Origin: Domibacillus sp. PGB-M46 | GTDB taxonomy: Bacteria; Bacillota; Bacilli; Bacillales; Domibacillaceae | DNA length: 64,000 nt | Direction: 5' to 3' | NCBI RefSeq assembly: GCF_022668875.1 | Contig: NZ_JAKGCR010000006.1 | Coordinates: 124,001 to 188,000, forward strand | Shown here: positions 28,112 to 38,400 of the stretch, piece by piece | Position numbering within the stretch: position 1 is the stretch's first letter | Layout of the letters: every line of letters starts with the position of its first letter | Position numbers and translations under genes: made by a program | Notes under the pieces: generated by a model | Seen by the model: only the letters and a program-made list of their open reading frames with translations | Told to the model about the DNA's origin: nothing | The model's database searches: none

Positions 28112-28425
28112 AACTGTAGACAAATTATATGGATACCTGTGCACATGAATGGGATGGATCGGCGGCGTCCAGGCAGCTTCGCTTTCCATGGGGCAGGCGC
28201 TGAGCCCAATTTCGCCTGGCGGCTCCACCGGTCTTGGCTGCCCGCTCGTCCCATAGGAGTCTGCGCTGCCTTCCCGCCGCCAAGTGGCTTGCGACAAGAT
28301 TGTTTAGAGCTTATAAGGTCGTATCTTTCTGTTTAAAAAGAGAAAATGCCTATTCAGTCCTTTTTTGTGAATCTTCAATCCCACTTATCGCCTCTTTTTA
28401 AAGCGAAAGACTTTATCTACACACT
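28112..28425 (+). repeat. Family A terminator-flanked repeat, copy A2
   Basis: About 314 bp, the reference copy. Starts CTGTAGACAAAT; a GC-rich core follows with GGATCGGCGGCGTCCAGGCA, CCATGGGGCAGGCGCTGAGC and GTCCCATAGGAGTCTGCGCTGCC, then CAAGTGGCTTGCGACAAGATTG. An A/T-rich right arm (AGAGAAAATGCCTATTCAGTCC, AAAGCGAAAGACTTT) ends in TCTACACACTGAG. Ends are imperfect inverted repeats. No gene; spurious frames arise on both strands. Confidence 0.88.
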
Positions 28426-28459
28426 GAGCCTTTGACTATTTTTTGGTCAAAGGCTCTTT
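28426..28459 (+). terminator. ypsC terminator hairpin, distal copy
   Basis: 11-bp stem GAGCCTTTGAC / GTCAAAGGCTC, then TTTC. The GCCTTTGACTATTTTT core duplicates the hairpin at 28085-28110. Confidence 0.8.
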
Positions 28460-28595
28460 CTGCTTTGTAAAAAGCCTGGTGGTGAGAGTGCACGGAATGA
28501 AAACGAATAATCAGAAAACAAAAAAATAAAATGTTCGTGTTTTGTATTGATTTTCTCAAATGATATGCTATTATAATGATTATCAACTAAACATA

Positions 28596-28668
28596 TTCAC
28601 TCATATAATCGCAGGAATCGGCCTGCAAGTTTCTACCGGACACCGTAAATGCTCCGACTATGGGTGAA
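28596..28668 (+). promoter_or_regulatory. Purine riboswitch, guanine class, upstream of xpt
   Basis: P1 TTCACTCATA / TATGGGTGAA encloses the conserved ATAATCGC, CAAGTTTCTACC and CCGACTATGG blocks. The residue that reads the ligand by Watson-Crick pairing is C (GACT), so guanine or hypoxanthine is the expected ligand. When ligand is bound, the terminator at 28694-28752 should form and stop xpt-pbuX transcription. A TATAAT-containing promoter lies just upstream at 28573-28578. Confidence 0.96.
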
Positions 28669-28693
28669 CAAGAGAACGGATCCGTCTGTTCGA

Positions 28694-30673
<1,980 letters not shown>

Positions 30674-30692
30674 TAAAAAACTCTCATGTTTT

Positions 30693-30747
30693 AAAAACGC
30701 CACCTTCATTTCTTTCGATTAAAAGAAATGAAGGTGGCGTTTTTTTG
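30693..30747 (+). terminator. xpt-pbuX terminator
   Basis: Very strong stem, about 20 bp (AACGCCACCTTCATTTCTTT / AAGAAATGAAGGTGGCGTT) with a loop of about 6 nt and T7. Confidence 0.96.
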
Positions 30748-30897
30748 TATGCAAAAAACGTTAAACAATGAAAGGAGTTTACCTTTTCGTTTTAGCCGGC
30801 TTTCGATTATTTTTTCCCGGCAAAGAAATCCTAAGGATGAAGGCAGCCGGCAATAAAAAATCACCTCGTGCGTTCCAGCTTTTTATAAAATGGTTAA

Positions 30898-31090
30898 ATG
30901 AAAATCGTTCAAAACGCTTCACGCAGGGATGTATACAAAGCGGAAGAAGCGGCGATGAAATACATATTGAGCCTGCGCTTATATCAGCAGCGGCCGGCGT
31001 TTTGAGCGGCATGGATTTGTGCAAATTAAAACAGAAATCAACAGCTGTTTAAGTCCAAATGAAGCAGCAGCGTTCGATAAAGCAGAATAG
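30898..31090 (+). pseudogene. Possible broken small gene with one-base frameshift
   Basis: Reading from ATG 30898 gives 35 residues (NASRRDVYKAEEAAMKYILS ...) to a TGA at 31003. Dropping one T from the TTTT run at 31000-31003 continues the frame for another 28 residues (ERHGFVQIKTEINSCLSPNEAAAFDKAE) to TAG at 31090. Both halves have protein-like composition. No clear ribosome site and no family recognised, so this may be a decayed gene, a sequencing error or chance. The 30768-31052 frame on the same strand is less convincing. Confidence 0.3.
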
Positions 31091-31174
31091 TGAATCGATC
31101 AATTAGGTACATACACTTGCAGGGCATTGGCAGCGCCTCCCCCTCGAAAAGATAAATAAAGGAGAAATTTTAAT

Positions 31175-31588
31175 ATGGAGAAAAAATCATTGAACACTTT
31201 AATCACGGAGTACCGGGCGAAACAAAAGGAACATCAGGGCAAAGCAGTCGCTCCGCCAGAACTAAGAGCCGGTGCAAAAGAAATCTTTGAACGGGCGAAA
31301 GCGGAAGCCGTTGCGGATTATGAGGAAAAGCTGCCGGCAGTTCTTGCGGAGATTGAAGCCGCAAAAGCGCATTATCTGTATGCTATTGCGTCTTATTCAG
31401 CACTAAAAAAAGGTGCTAAACAAAAGATTATCGAAGCCGGCCGTGAAATTGGGCACGATTTTCAAGCGCTGGACCTGCCGAACCTGCGCGATATTGCATG
31501 GTTTTGCCGAGATCATGATCAAGCAGACGGTTCAAAGTATACCGTATTTGAAGACGAAATCAGAAAAGCGATTAGCAGGGGGGAGTAA
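31175..31588 (+). CDS. Hypothetical charged helical protein
   Basis: 137 residues, strongly helical, Ala/Glu/Lys-rich (EIFERAKAEAVADYEEKLPAVLAEIEAAKAHYLYAIASY), with a more globular end (GHDFQALDLPNLRDIAWFCRDHDQ). Clear ribosome site AAAGGAGAA. I recognise no family. It is the first gene of a sparse accessory segment with no counterpart in the B. subtilis order. Confidence 0.6.
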   Translation: MEKKSLNTLITEYRAKQKEHQGKAVAPPELRAGAKEIFERAKAEAVADYEEKLPAVLAEIEAAKAHYLYAIASYSALKKGAKQKIIEAGREIGHDFQALDLPNLRDIAWFCRDHDQADGSKYTVFEDEIRKAISRGE

Positions 31589-32098
31589 AAAGACCAAGCG
31601 AATAAATCACGTGCACGCGGTTAAGGAAGAAGGGATCTAATGTATAACGTGAAAAAACGGATAAAATCACGATTTAAGTAATCGCATTTCGGATGGCCTT
31701 TTACTGTTTTGCAGCCGATTATTTCTTATTAAGAGAAAATGCGGCATCAGATGGGGATTGGCTGTGAAGCGATTGACCGGAGACTGCTTGAAAGATAATC
31801 CTTATATTTAAATGTTCAAGCAGCCGTCGCCAAAGCCAGCCACACCTTCACAAATTTTTAATAAAATTCAAATTGTGCAAAAATCAAATTTAAAATATAT
31901 AAACATAATGAACTAACATGCTTATATACAAGAAGCACGCAGCCCCTATGCCGGTTTGAAACGCCATAAATACCTGCAGTTTATATAAAGCATAAAGAGA
32001 AAGATAACAGCTTAATAACGAAATATTACTTTTTTACATAAATATTAAAAAACATTAACTCTGTATTAATTATTTCCAGAGGGGGTATTAACTGAGCA
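31589..32098. other. Gene-free A/T-rich stretch
   Basis: No convincing gene in 510 nt. It holds a tiny frame (MYNVKKRIKSRFK, from 31640) with an AGGAAGAAGGGATCT site, and scattered short coding-like pieces near 31700-31800. From about 31850 to 32090 it is very A/T-rich and probably includes the promoter of the next gene. Confidence 0.5.
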
Positions 32099-32122
32099 AT
32101 GAAGAAAAAGGAGGAAATGTTT

Positions 32123-32533
32123 TTGGATCACGTTAAAGCGATTATGATTAAATTTGTGATGATAGCGACTATTTTAGGGATCGTGCTTACTGGATTTTAT
32201 CAGGGAGAGCTCAGTGATACACTCCTCATTAGTGCCGTTCTTTCAGTTGTCGCGTATATCATCGGCGATTTGCTTATATTCCACAAAGAAGGTGATGACT
32301 ATGAGCGTAAGGAAGATTACGTTCAAAGAAACATCCTTGCTTCTTTGTCAGATGCGATAATAGCTTTTTTTGTTGTGTCGCTTATGGGCAGGTCACTTTT
32401 AATTAACGGCGGCGATGTTTTAACAGCTGCATTTATTTCAGCCATTCTTGTTGCAGCGGGTGAATGGTTCTTCCATAAGTACTTAGACAATCATGTATTT
32501 GATGATGAACACGCTCACAATCATATAAGATAA
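32123..32533 (+). CDS. DUF2512 (YndM-like) membrane protein
   Basis: 136 residues from a TTG start 8 nt after AAAAGGAGG. Four hydrophobic segments, with the family pattern DHVKAIMIKFVMIATILGIVL at the start and YIIGDLLIFHK, VAAGEWFFHKYLDNHV later. YndM-type proteins are small four-helix membrane proteins of unknown function, common in Bacillaceae. The ATG at 32099 would place the ribosome site inside the gene, so the TTG is preferred. Confidence 0.75.
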   Translation: MDHVKAIMIKFVMIATILGIVLTGFYQGELSDTLLISAVLSVVAYIIGDLLIFHKEGDDYERKEDYVQRNILASLSDAIIAFFVVSLMGRSLLINGGDVLTAAFISAILVAAGEWFFHKYLDNHVFDDEHAHNHIR

Positions 32534-32609
32534 TGATTAAGTCAAAAATAGGCGCATGTTGTATCAGGCGCCACGGCTGATTAACAAAAACTAAATAACA
32601 GATCTTTTT

Positions 32610-32638
32610 GAGCGGCCCCGTGCGGGCGGCTCGTTTTT
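32610..32638 (+). terminator. Terminator after the DUF2512 gene
   Basis: Stem GAGCGGCCC / GGGCGGCTC (one mismatch) with T5. Confidence 0.75.
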
Positions 32639-32702
32639 GCTTTCAAAACAAATAAAAACAGAAGGTGGCAATGAGTAGAATATGTAGAATGAAATGAGCC
32701 GC

Positions 32703-32826
32703 TGGTGAAACAATAACAGCATCAGGCGTTAAGCGCTGGAAAGAGCAGTACGGCGGAAAATATTATGTGATATACCAGAATGAAACAAACTGTTTTACGG
32801 CGTTTCATGTTTCGCCGGCTTTTTAA
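32703..32826 (+). pseudogene. Possible gene fragment without a start
   Basis: A frame right after a TGA reads AGETITASGVKRWKEQYGGK... and ...FTAFHVSPAF, about 41 residues with protein-like composition (aromatic and charged residues), ending TAA. There is no start codon or ribosome site at its 5' end. Either a decayed remnant or chance. No family recognised. Confidence 0.25.
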
Positions 32827-32851
32827 AAATTAAAAAAAGGGGGAAAGATAA

Positions 32852-33076
32852 ATGGAAATTTTGTATACGGGTGAAGAAATGGTCATTAAAGGTGACGAAA
32901 CTTTATTGGCGAAAATTAAAGGGAAGAGTCTGGATGATATCGATGTAAGCGGCATCCGTGTAAATGCTGATGAGCTTGCTAAGTTGTTTGACGCAGCCCG
33001 CGCCGAAGGGTCTGTAGAGAGCATAGGCCGTTACGCCCTGCTGAAAGAAAAATACCTGGCAGCCTACAACGCATAA
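32852..33076 (+). CDS. Small hypothetical protein
   Basis: 74 residues with ribosome site AAAGGGGGAAAG. Starts with a short beta-like segment (MEILYTGEEMVIKGDETLLAKIKGKSLDD), then a helical C terminus ending YALLKEKYLAAYNA. No family recognised. An imperfect hairpin with T6 (33075-33106) follows. Confidence 0.6.
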   Translation: MEILYTGEEMVIKGDETLLAKIKGKSLDDIDVSGIRVNADELAKLFDAARAEGSVESIGRYALLKEKYLAAYNA

Positions 33077-33106
33077 AGAGCGGTCCTGAGCGGATGGCTC
33101 TTTTTT
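33075..33106 (+). terminator. Imperfect terminator after 32852-33076
   Basis: AAAGAGC / GCTCTTT outer stem with an inner GGTCC / GGATg pairing and T6; overlaps the stop codon. Confidence 0.6.
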
Positions 33107-33223
33107 ATATGGAACCGTAAGAGAAGCCGCTTTTTTGTTTAAACAAACCGTTAAAAAGGAAAGTCTAAAGGAAACAACAGCGTTTATTTAAGATGAAAAA
33201 AGCAAGGAGGGAAGGCAGAAAAA

Positions 33224-33436
33224 ATGGAAATGGCCAATGTCTTTTCTTCTCATTTAAAACGAGTCGGATACAACCCTTTTCATCAAATTCTTCGAATCGA
33301 GTTTCAGGACCAAAGCATTTATGACTATGAAGGGGTGCCTGAACATATTTACACAAGTTTAATGAGGGCAGATTCACACGGAAAATATCATGCCGCGTTT
33401 ATTAAAGAACGCTATAAGTATAGAAGAGTTTGGTGA
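33224..33436 (+). CDS. KTSC-domain small protein
   Basis: 70 residues. Sequence features LKRVGYNPFHQILRIEFQDQSIYDYEGVPEHIYTSLMRADSHGKY and an end in FIKERYKYRRV match the KTSC domain (PF13619). That domain is found alone or fused to lysyl-tRNA synthetase-like and phage proteins; its function is unclear. A good AAGGAGGGAAGG site lies about 20 nt upstream, with a GCAGAAAAA spacer. Single gene flanked by hypothetical genes. Confidence 0.75.
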   Translation: MEMANVFSSHLKRVGYNPFHQILRIEFQDQSIYDYEGVPEHIYTSLMRADSHGKYHAAFIKERYKYRRVW

Positions 33437-33520
33437 CGGGGGAAGTATTTTGTGTTTTTAAGCGGTTGAACCGGGTAAAGATACCGTGATACAAATACTG
33501 TCTCAAAAGGAGGATTCCTT

Positions 33521-33775
33521 ATGGCCGAGAACCATGGGCGCAATGAATATTTTGAAGACCGGGCTGGTACAGACGAGGCGAGATTTCATGTGGTTCCTCA
33601 CGGTGAGGGTGAATGGGCTGTAAAAACAGAAGGGAAAGACGGACCCAATGACACGTTCGGTTCAAAATCCGAAGCAGTAGACGAAGCGAAAAAAATGGCA
33701 GAAGAAGCTGGAACAATGGCTATTATTCATGATGAAGACGGACAAATTGAAAAGCAGCATAACTACCAAAGCTGA
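33521..33775 (+). CDS. DUF2188 small protein
   Basis: 84 residues, acidic. RFHVVPHGEGEWAVKTEGKDGPNDTFGSKSEAVDEAKKMAEEAG is the typical DUF2188 pattern, in which a V-x-P start, W-x-V and a helix with alternating Ala/Glu recur, followed by MAIIHDEDGQIEKQHNY. Function unknown; several homologues are general-stress or spore-associated. Ribosome site AAAGGAGGA. Confidence 0.82.
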   Translation: MAENHGRNEYFEDRAGTDEARFHVVPHGEGEWAVKTEGKDGPNDTFGSKSEAVDEAKKMAEEAGTMAIIHDEDGQIEKQHNYQS

Positions 33776-33787
33776 CAGCTGTCAGCA

Positions 33788-33824
33788 AAAAAAGGATGCT
33801 CTCTTAGCAGAGGCATCCTTTTTA
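33788..33824 (+). terminator. Terminator after the DUF2188 gene
   Basis: Stem AAAAAGGATGC..CTC / GAGGCATCCTTTTT with T5. Confidence 0.85.
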
Positions 33825-33957
33825 TTATTTTAACATCAGGATTGTGCGGCTGCCGATTAGGTTCCCGCTCTGACCGGCGGCAAGAAAAGTTTTTTCATTT
33901 ATAACGTCTATTTTTTCCAAAAGTTAAGATATTACATATTATTTTTGGAAAATGATC

Positions 33958-33984
33958 TAAACAAATAAACAAATAGACCGATAG
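33958..33984 (+). promoter_or_regulatory. Candidate sigma-D promoter of the cheX-like gene
   Basis: -35 TAAA (33958-33961), exactly 15 nt, then ACCGATAG (33977-33984), which matches six of eight bases of the sigma-D -10 consensus GCCGATAT. About 70 nt upstream of the gene. Sigma-D drives motility and chemotaxis genes in Bacillus, which agrees with the gene product. Confidence 0.65.
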
Positions 33985-34057
33985 TACTAATGACTTGTAA
34001 AAAAGTGATGAAATATAGCTTTTCTTGTGAAAATAAAAAGAACACGGGGGTGCAAAA

Positions 34058-34531
34058 GTGGTGCAGACACAACAAGATCAAAATACGATTATTAAAGAAG
34101 TGCTTAACTGTGCGGTAGAATCGATTAAAGGAATTGTTCCATTGGAGCTGACAGTGGGCCGGCCGGCACTTTTAAATGGATCTTTTAACCACCATGCGAT
34201 CGGGGTATTTATTGGCATTACCGGTGATCTGCCAGGCCGTATTATTTTAGACGGACCGGAAAGTGCGTTTGCCTGCCTTGGCGAGAAAATGTTTGGCATG
34301 CCGATTGAAGGTGAAATGGTGGAGTCCTTTGCGGGCGAAGTCGTCAACATGATTGCCGGGAATATGGGTGTGGCACTCGCTGCAAAAGGAATTAAGATCG
34401 ATATTACACCGCCAACAATCATTGTAGGCGATTCGAAAATTTCAGGATTTAAGCAGGCTATTGAACTGCCGCTTTCGTTTAAAGAAGCGGGCGATTACCG
34501 GCTTGTACTCAATATTGAAAAAGGTGCTTAA
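34058..34531 (+). CDS. cheX: CheX-like chemotaxis phosphatase
   Basis: 157 residues, CheC/CheX/FliY fold. The phosphatase motif E-x2-N is visible in SFAGEVVNMIAGNMGVALAAKG; CheX proteins have one such helix. They dephosphorylate CheY-P. GTG start after CGGGGG. Not next to other chemotaxis genes, but preceded by a sigma-D-like promoter. The last codons form part of a terminator stem that is duplicated on the far side of repeat A3. Gene symbol by family; orthology to characterised cheX not verified. Confidence 0.8.
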   Translation: MVQTQQDQNTIIKEVLNCAVESIKGIVPLELTVGRPALLNGSFNHHAIGVFIGITGDLPGRIILDGPESAFACLGEKMFGMPIEGEMVESFAGEVVNMIAGNMGVALAAKGIKIDITPPTIIVGDSKISGFKQAIELPLSFKEAGDYRLVLNIEKGA

Positions 34532-34543
34532 AGAAGCATCTTT
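34520..34543 (+). terminator. cheX-like gene terminator hairpin, proximal copy
   Basis: Stem AAAGGTGCTT / AAGCATCTTT (one GT pair). It begins within the last two codons of the gene. The 24-nt core is repeated exactly at 35091-35114. Confidence 0.85.
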
Positions 34544-35089
34544 GAGACTGTCGACAAAGTCGCCAGTCTTTTTTTTTGTAAAAGTTTTCACCGCCGAAAA
34601 ATGGGCAGGAGACTTTTCGGGAAACATTGCTTCTTAAAAAGGGCCGACAGGGGAAGGCGGCCGGACTTCCCGTTCCTCGGGCAGTGGGGGAGCCTTCTCG
34701 GCTGCGCCTGCGGGGTCTCCCGACTCACTGTACTTCCCGCAGCAGTCTTCGTCCAACCGGCTTCCCCCTTTTTTTGAAAAATCAGCACAGAGGGCATCTC
34801 TACATACGCTTTTACCGCTTTGGTGACAGGGCAAGTGTATCCATTAAACTGTGCAGCCTTGCTCATGCGCACAAGCGGCGGGTGTGCGGCGAAGACTCCT
34901 ATGGGGCAAGCCGGCCGGCTGAGCCCGGCTGGGCCGCACGGCGGCAAAGACGGGCTCAGCGCCCGCCTCATGGAAAGCGAAGCCGCGCGTCCGCCGTCTT
35001 ATCGGCTCTCACCCCAACCGCCTGCACACTTTACACAGAAAAGAAATGAAAGAAATCCTTCGGCAATAGATTTTATTTGTCTACACTCT
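34544..35089 (-). repeat. Family A terminator-flanked repeat, copy A3 (composite)
   Basis: About 546 bp, reverse orientation relative to A2. Begins GACTGTCGACAAAG and ends TTTGTCTACACTCTG. Contains a diverged A core (GACTCCTATGGGGCAAG at 34884 and a CTCATGGAAAGCGAAGCCGCG segment near 34968) plus an additional module at about 34645-34765. That module is also present, reverse-complemented, in A4 at 45547-45660. A small hairpin with T9 lies at its left end (34545-34576). No gene despite long open frames. Confidence 0.85.
34545..34576 (+). terminator. Hairpin with T9 at the left end of repeat A3
   Basis: GACTG-tcGAC-aaa-GTCgc-CAGTC followed by nine T. It uses the element's end sequence (GACTGTCGACAAA) as its stem, so this copy carries its own terminator-like end. 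Confidence 0.7.
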
Positions 35090-35119
35090 GAAAGGTGCTT
35101 AAAGAAGCATCTTTTTTTG
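35090..35119 (+). terminator. cheX-like gene terminator hairpin, distal copy
   Basis: GAAAGGTGCTT / AAGCATCTTT with T7. The 24 nt from AAAGGTGC to GCATCTTT are identical to the proximal copy at 34520-34543. Confidence 0.88.
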
Positions 35120-35159
35120 TTGAGTTCTTTTTTAAAAGGTGTTACCATATAAATGAGGA

Positions 35160-35174
35160 TGAAAATTATTATCA
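35160..35174 (+). promoter_or_regulatory. Candidate Fur box
   Basis: TGAAAATTATTATCA matches the 7-1-7 Fur consensus TGATAATNATTATCA at all but one of the specified positions. It starts about 7 nt after a TATAAA element (35148-35153), where repression by Fur is typical. It would control the small gene at 35196. Confidence 0.5.
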
Positions 35175-35195
35175 ATTAAGAAAGTGGGCGTTTGC

Positions 35196-35303
35196 ATGAT
35201 CTGGTTATTTGTTACCGCAACAGTCGTTACATATGGCGGTGTGATGAAATATGTGCTTGATCATACTGGAAAAGGAAGCAAAGCGCTTGTCTTGAAAAAA
35301 TAA
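35196..35303 (+). CDS. Possible 35-residue membrane peptide
   Basis: ATG start. The first 20 residues are hydrophobic (MIWLFVTATVVTYGGVMKYV), then a charged tail ending KALVLKK. Preceded by a promoter-like TATAAA and a Fur-like box, and followed by its own terminator (35313-35356), so it looks like an independent unit. Ribosome site weak (AAGTGGG). No homology evidence. Confidence 0.5.
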   Translation: MIWLFVTATVVTYGGVMKYVLDHTGKGSKALVLKK

Positions 35304-35312
35304 AGTGGCAGA

Positions 35313-35356
35313 GGGTACAGAAAACCGGCAGAAGCTGGGCGCTGTATCCTTTTTTA
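35313..35356 (+). terminator. Terminator after the 35-residue frame
   Basis: Stem GGGTACAG / CTGTATCC with a large loop and T6, ending about 60 nt before dynA. Confidence 0.7.
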
Positions 35357-35414
35357 TTGGGCCAAAATCGTATACAATAAAAAGAAAACGCTTTGCATCG
35401 AAAGGAATGTTCAT

Positions 35415-38400
35415 ATGGGAACGCAAACAGCTGAACGGACACTGGAAGGGATTCGCATTCGCACCGCCGGTTTGTATGAGCAGTTTTTACATAATGGGGA
35501 CACGGAGCGTGCTGAGAAAGCCGCTTTGTTTTTGCGCAAGCTGCATGAAAAAGAATTGATTGTAGCGTTTTGCGGGCATTTTTCAGCTGGAAAATCAACG
35601 ATGATTAATGAACTGACAGGAGAAGCTCTTCTGCCATCCAGCCCGATCCCGACAAGCGCCAATGTTGTGAAAATCAAGCCGTCTGAAGAAAATTTTGCGA
35701 AAATTCATTATCATCACGGGCGTCCGCTCTTATTCAAAGCGCCTTATGATATGAAGCATGTTAAAAAGTTCGCCAAAGATGGCGATGAAGTGGCTTCAAT
35801 TGAAATCGGGCATGCCGGCTCCAGCCTGCCGCCGGATGTAACGGTAATGGATACGCCCGGAGTAGATTCTACTGACGACGCCCACCGTATTTCCACGGAA
35901 TCTGCGCTTCACCTGGCTGATATGGTTTTTTATGTGATGGATTACAATCATGTTCAATCCGAGCTTAATTTTATTTATACGAAAGAACTTTTGTCCCATG
36001 GCGTAAAGCTGTTTTTAATTATTAACCAAATTGATAAGCACAAGGAAGAAGAATTGTCGTTTGATGCCTTCCGCCAGTCAGTGAAAGACTCGTTTGCGAC
36101 GTGGAATGTAGAACCGGAAGCGTTTTATTTCACGAGTCTGCGCAACCGTTCTCTTCCTTATAACGACTTTGGGCAAGTGCAGGCACTGATTCAGGACAGC
36201 ATCCGAAATCGGGAGCAGCTGGCGGAGCAGTCAGCGGAAACGATGATGAACCGCCTGGTGCATGAGCATATGGAATGGCTGGCCGAGCAGCAAAAACAAA
36301 CGGCTGAGCCGCTCGAAGCGGTTGTAGCTGAAGCAGGCTCGCAGTCGATTGAGGAAAGGGAAGCGGCCATCCGCTCAGAAATGGAAAAGCGGGACGCCTC
36401 TCTTTGGCTCAAGCAATATGAAGCCAAGCGCGATGATGTATTGAAAAATGCGATTTTAATGCCGGCTGCCACACGTGAAAAGGCGCGCAGCTATCTTGAA
36501 TCAACCCGCCCGGACTTTAAAGTCGGCTTGTTGTTTGCGAAAAAGAAAACGGAAGAAGAGCGGGAGCAGCGCCTTCGTTTATTTGTAGAAGATATTCAAA
36601 AACAAACGGAAGCGCAGCTTGAATGGGCCATCCGCCAGGTAAGCGCGGCCTGGGTGAAAGAAAGCCGTCTCGACGACCCTGCACTTGCCTTGAAAGCAGA
36701 AGAGCTTTCCGTACCGGTAGATGCCTCTTTGGCAGTGGATGCTGTAAAGCCGGGAGCCGGTGTAACGGGAGATGCCGTTTTGAATTATGCCGAGGATGTG
36801 GCGTCTCTTGTGAAAAAGCGTGCACGCGCTGTGTCAGAGGCGTGGAAAGAGGAAGCAGCGCCTGTCCTTACAGAGCAGTTCAACAGTGAATACGGGCAAT
36901 ATGAAAAAGAGTATAAAGTGTGGGCAAAGCGGCTGCAGGCAAAGCAAACGCTTGAGGAGCTCGAAAAGCAGCGGGAAGAAAGAGAAGCACTGCTTCGCCG
37001 CATCGTATCCGAAGAAGATCCGATTCTGCCGCGTATTGTGCAGGCACTGCAGGAAAAGTGGCAGGCAGAAGATGCAGAAGCGGTTTTATATGATGGCGTG
37101 GAGCAGTGGCAGACAGAAGAACGAAGCAGTGCAGGGTTCATTGAGGCGTCTGAACAGCCCCAGCTTCAGGCAGCAGGCGATAAAGAAGCCGTTGTAAACA
37201 GGCTGCGCCAAATGGCAAAGCGCCTTCATCATATACCGGGGTTTGCCCGTTTTGTAGACGGTGCGCTGCAAAAAGCAGCCCGTCTTGAAAACCAGACGTA
37301 TACGATTGCCCTGTTCGGCGCTTTTTCGGCCGGAAAATCATCGTTTGCGAACGCACTGCTCGGTGAAAAGGTACTGCCGGTGTCGCCCAACCCGACAACG
37401 GCTGCTGTAAACCGTATTCATCCGGTAGACAGTGAGCATCATCACCGGACAGCGGATGTGCACTTAAAGCCGGAAGAAATGATGCTTCAAGACGTGAATG
37501 CCTCTCTTGGCCTGTTTGGCCGGAGTGCTGCATCTCTTGAAGAAGCGGTTCAAATGGTGCCGGATGTTCTTGCTGCGAATGAAGGAGAAGGAAAAGAAAA
37601 AATTCACTTGTCTTTCCTGCGGGCTTTCTTAGCAGGCTTTGACGACTATAAAGGGCAGCCGGATGGAACGCTGCGCGTTGATCTTGATTTGTTCCGCCAG
37701 TTCGTAGCCGAGGAGCAAAAAAGCTGTTTTGTAAATTCGATCGATTTATATTATGACTGTGATTTTACACGGCTTGGCATTACACTAGTAGACACGCCGG
37801 GAGCAGACTCGATCAATGCCCGTCATACGGGTGTGGCATTTGAATACATTAAAAATGCCGATGCGATTCTGTTTGTTACGTATTACAATCATGCTTTTTC
37901 AAAAGCAGACCGCGAGTTTTTAATTCAGCTTGGCCGTGTAAAAGATGCGTTCGAGCTTGACAAGATGTTTTTTGTGATTAACGCGATCGACCTGGCAGCG
38001 GACGAAGAAGAACTGAACGATGTAAAAGCGTATGTTCAGGATCAGCTGCTTCAGTATGGAATCCGGTTTCCAAGGCTGCATGGCGTCTCGAGCATGCTGG
38101 CGGTTGAAGAAGCCATGCGCGGCGAGTGGGATCATCCGCAGTCCGGCATGAAGCCGTTTAAAGAATCATTCCGCGCCTTTTTAACGGGCGATCTTGCCCA
38201 GATGGCCGTTCAATCCGCTGAAGCGGAAGCCGAGCGGGGTGTCAGCCAGCTTCAAAAGCTGATTGCCGCAGCCAAAGAAAGTGTCCACCAGGGAGAGCAG
38301 AAGCGGGAAGAACTAACAGCGAAGCAGGCCAAAATGATCGCAGCGATTGACGCTGAGACAACAGAGGCAGAGCAAAAACGGCTGGCGCAGGAGCTCGATG

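Noticed and set aside
28571-28585. TTATAATGATTATCA resembles a Fur/PerR box
   Set aside because: It coincides with the -10 region of the xpt promoter and purine salvage genes are not expected targets; probably chance.
30768-31052. 94-residue frame on the plus strand
   Set aside because: No usable ribosome site, odd composition, and it overlaps a better two-frame interpretation at 30898-31090.
34544-35089. Long open frames on both strands within repeat A3
   Set aside because: They change or vanish in the other copies of the repeat, have no ribosome sites, and are explained by GC-rich repeat sequence. The same applies to the frames with WRREGSADSYG-like translations in A2, A4 and A5.
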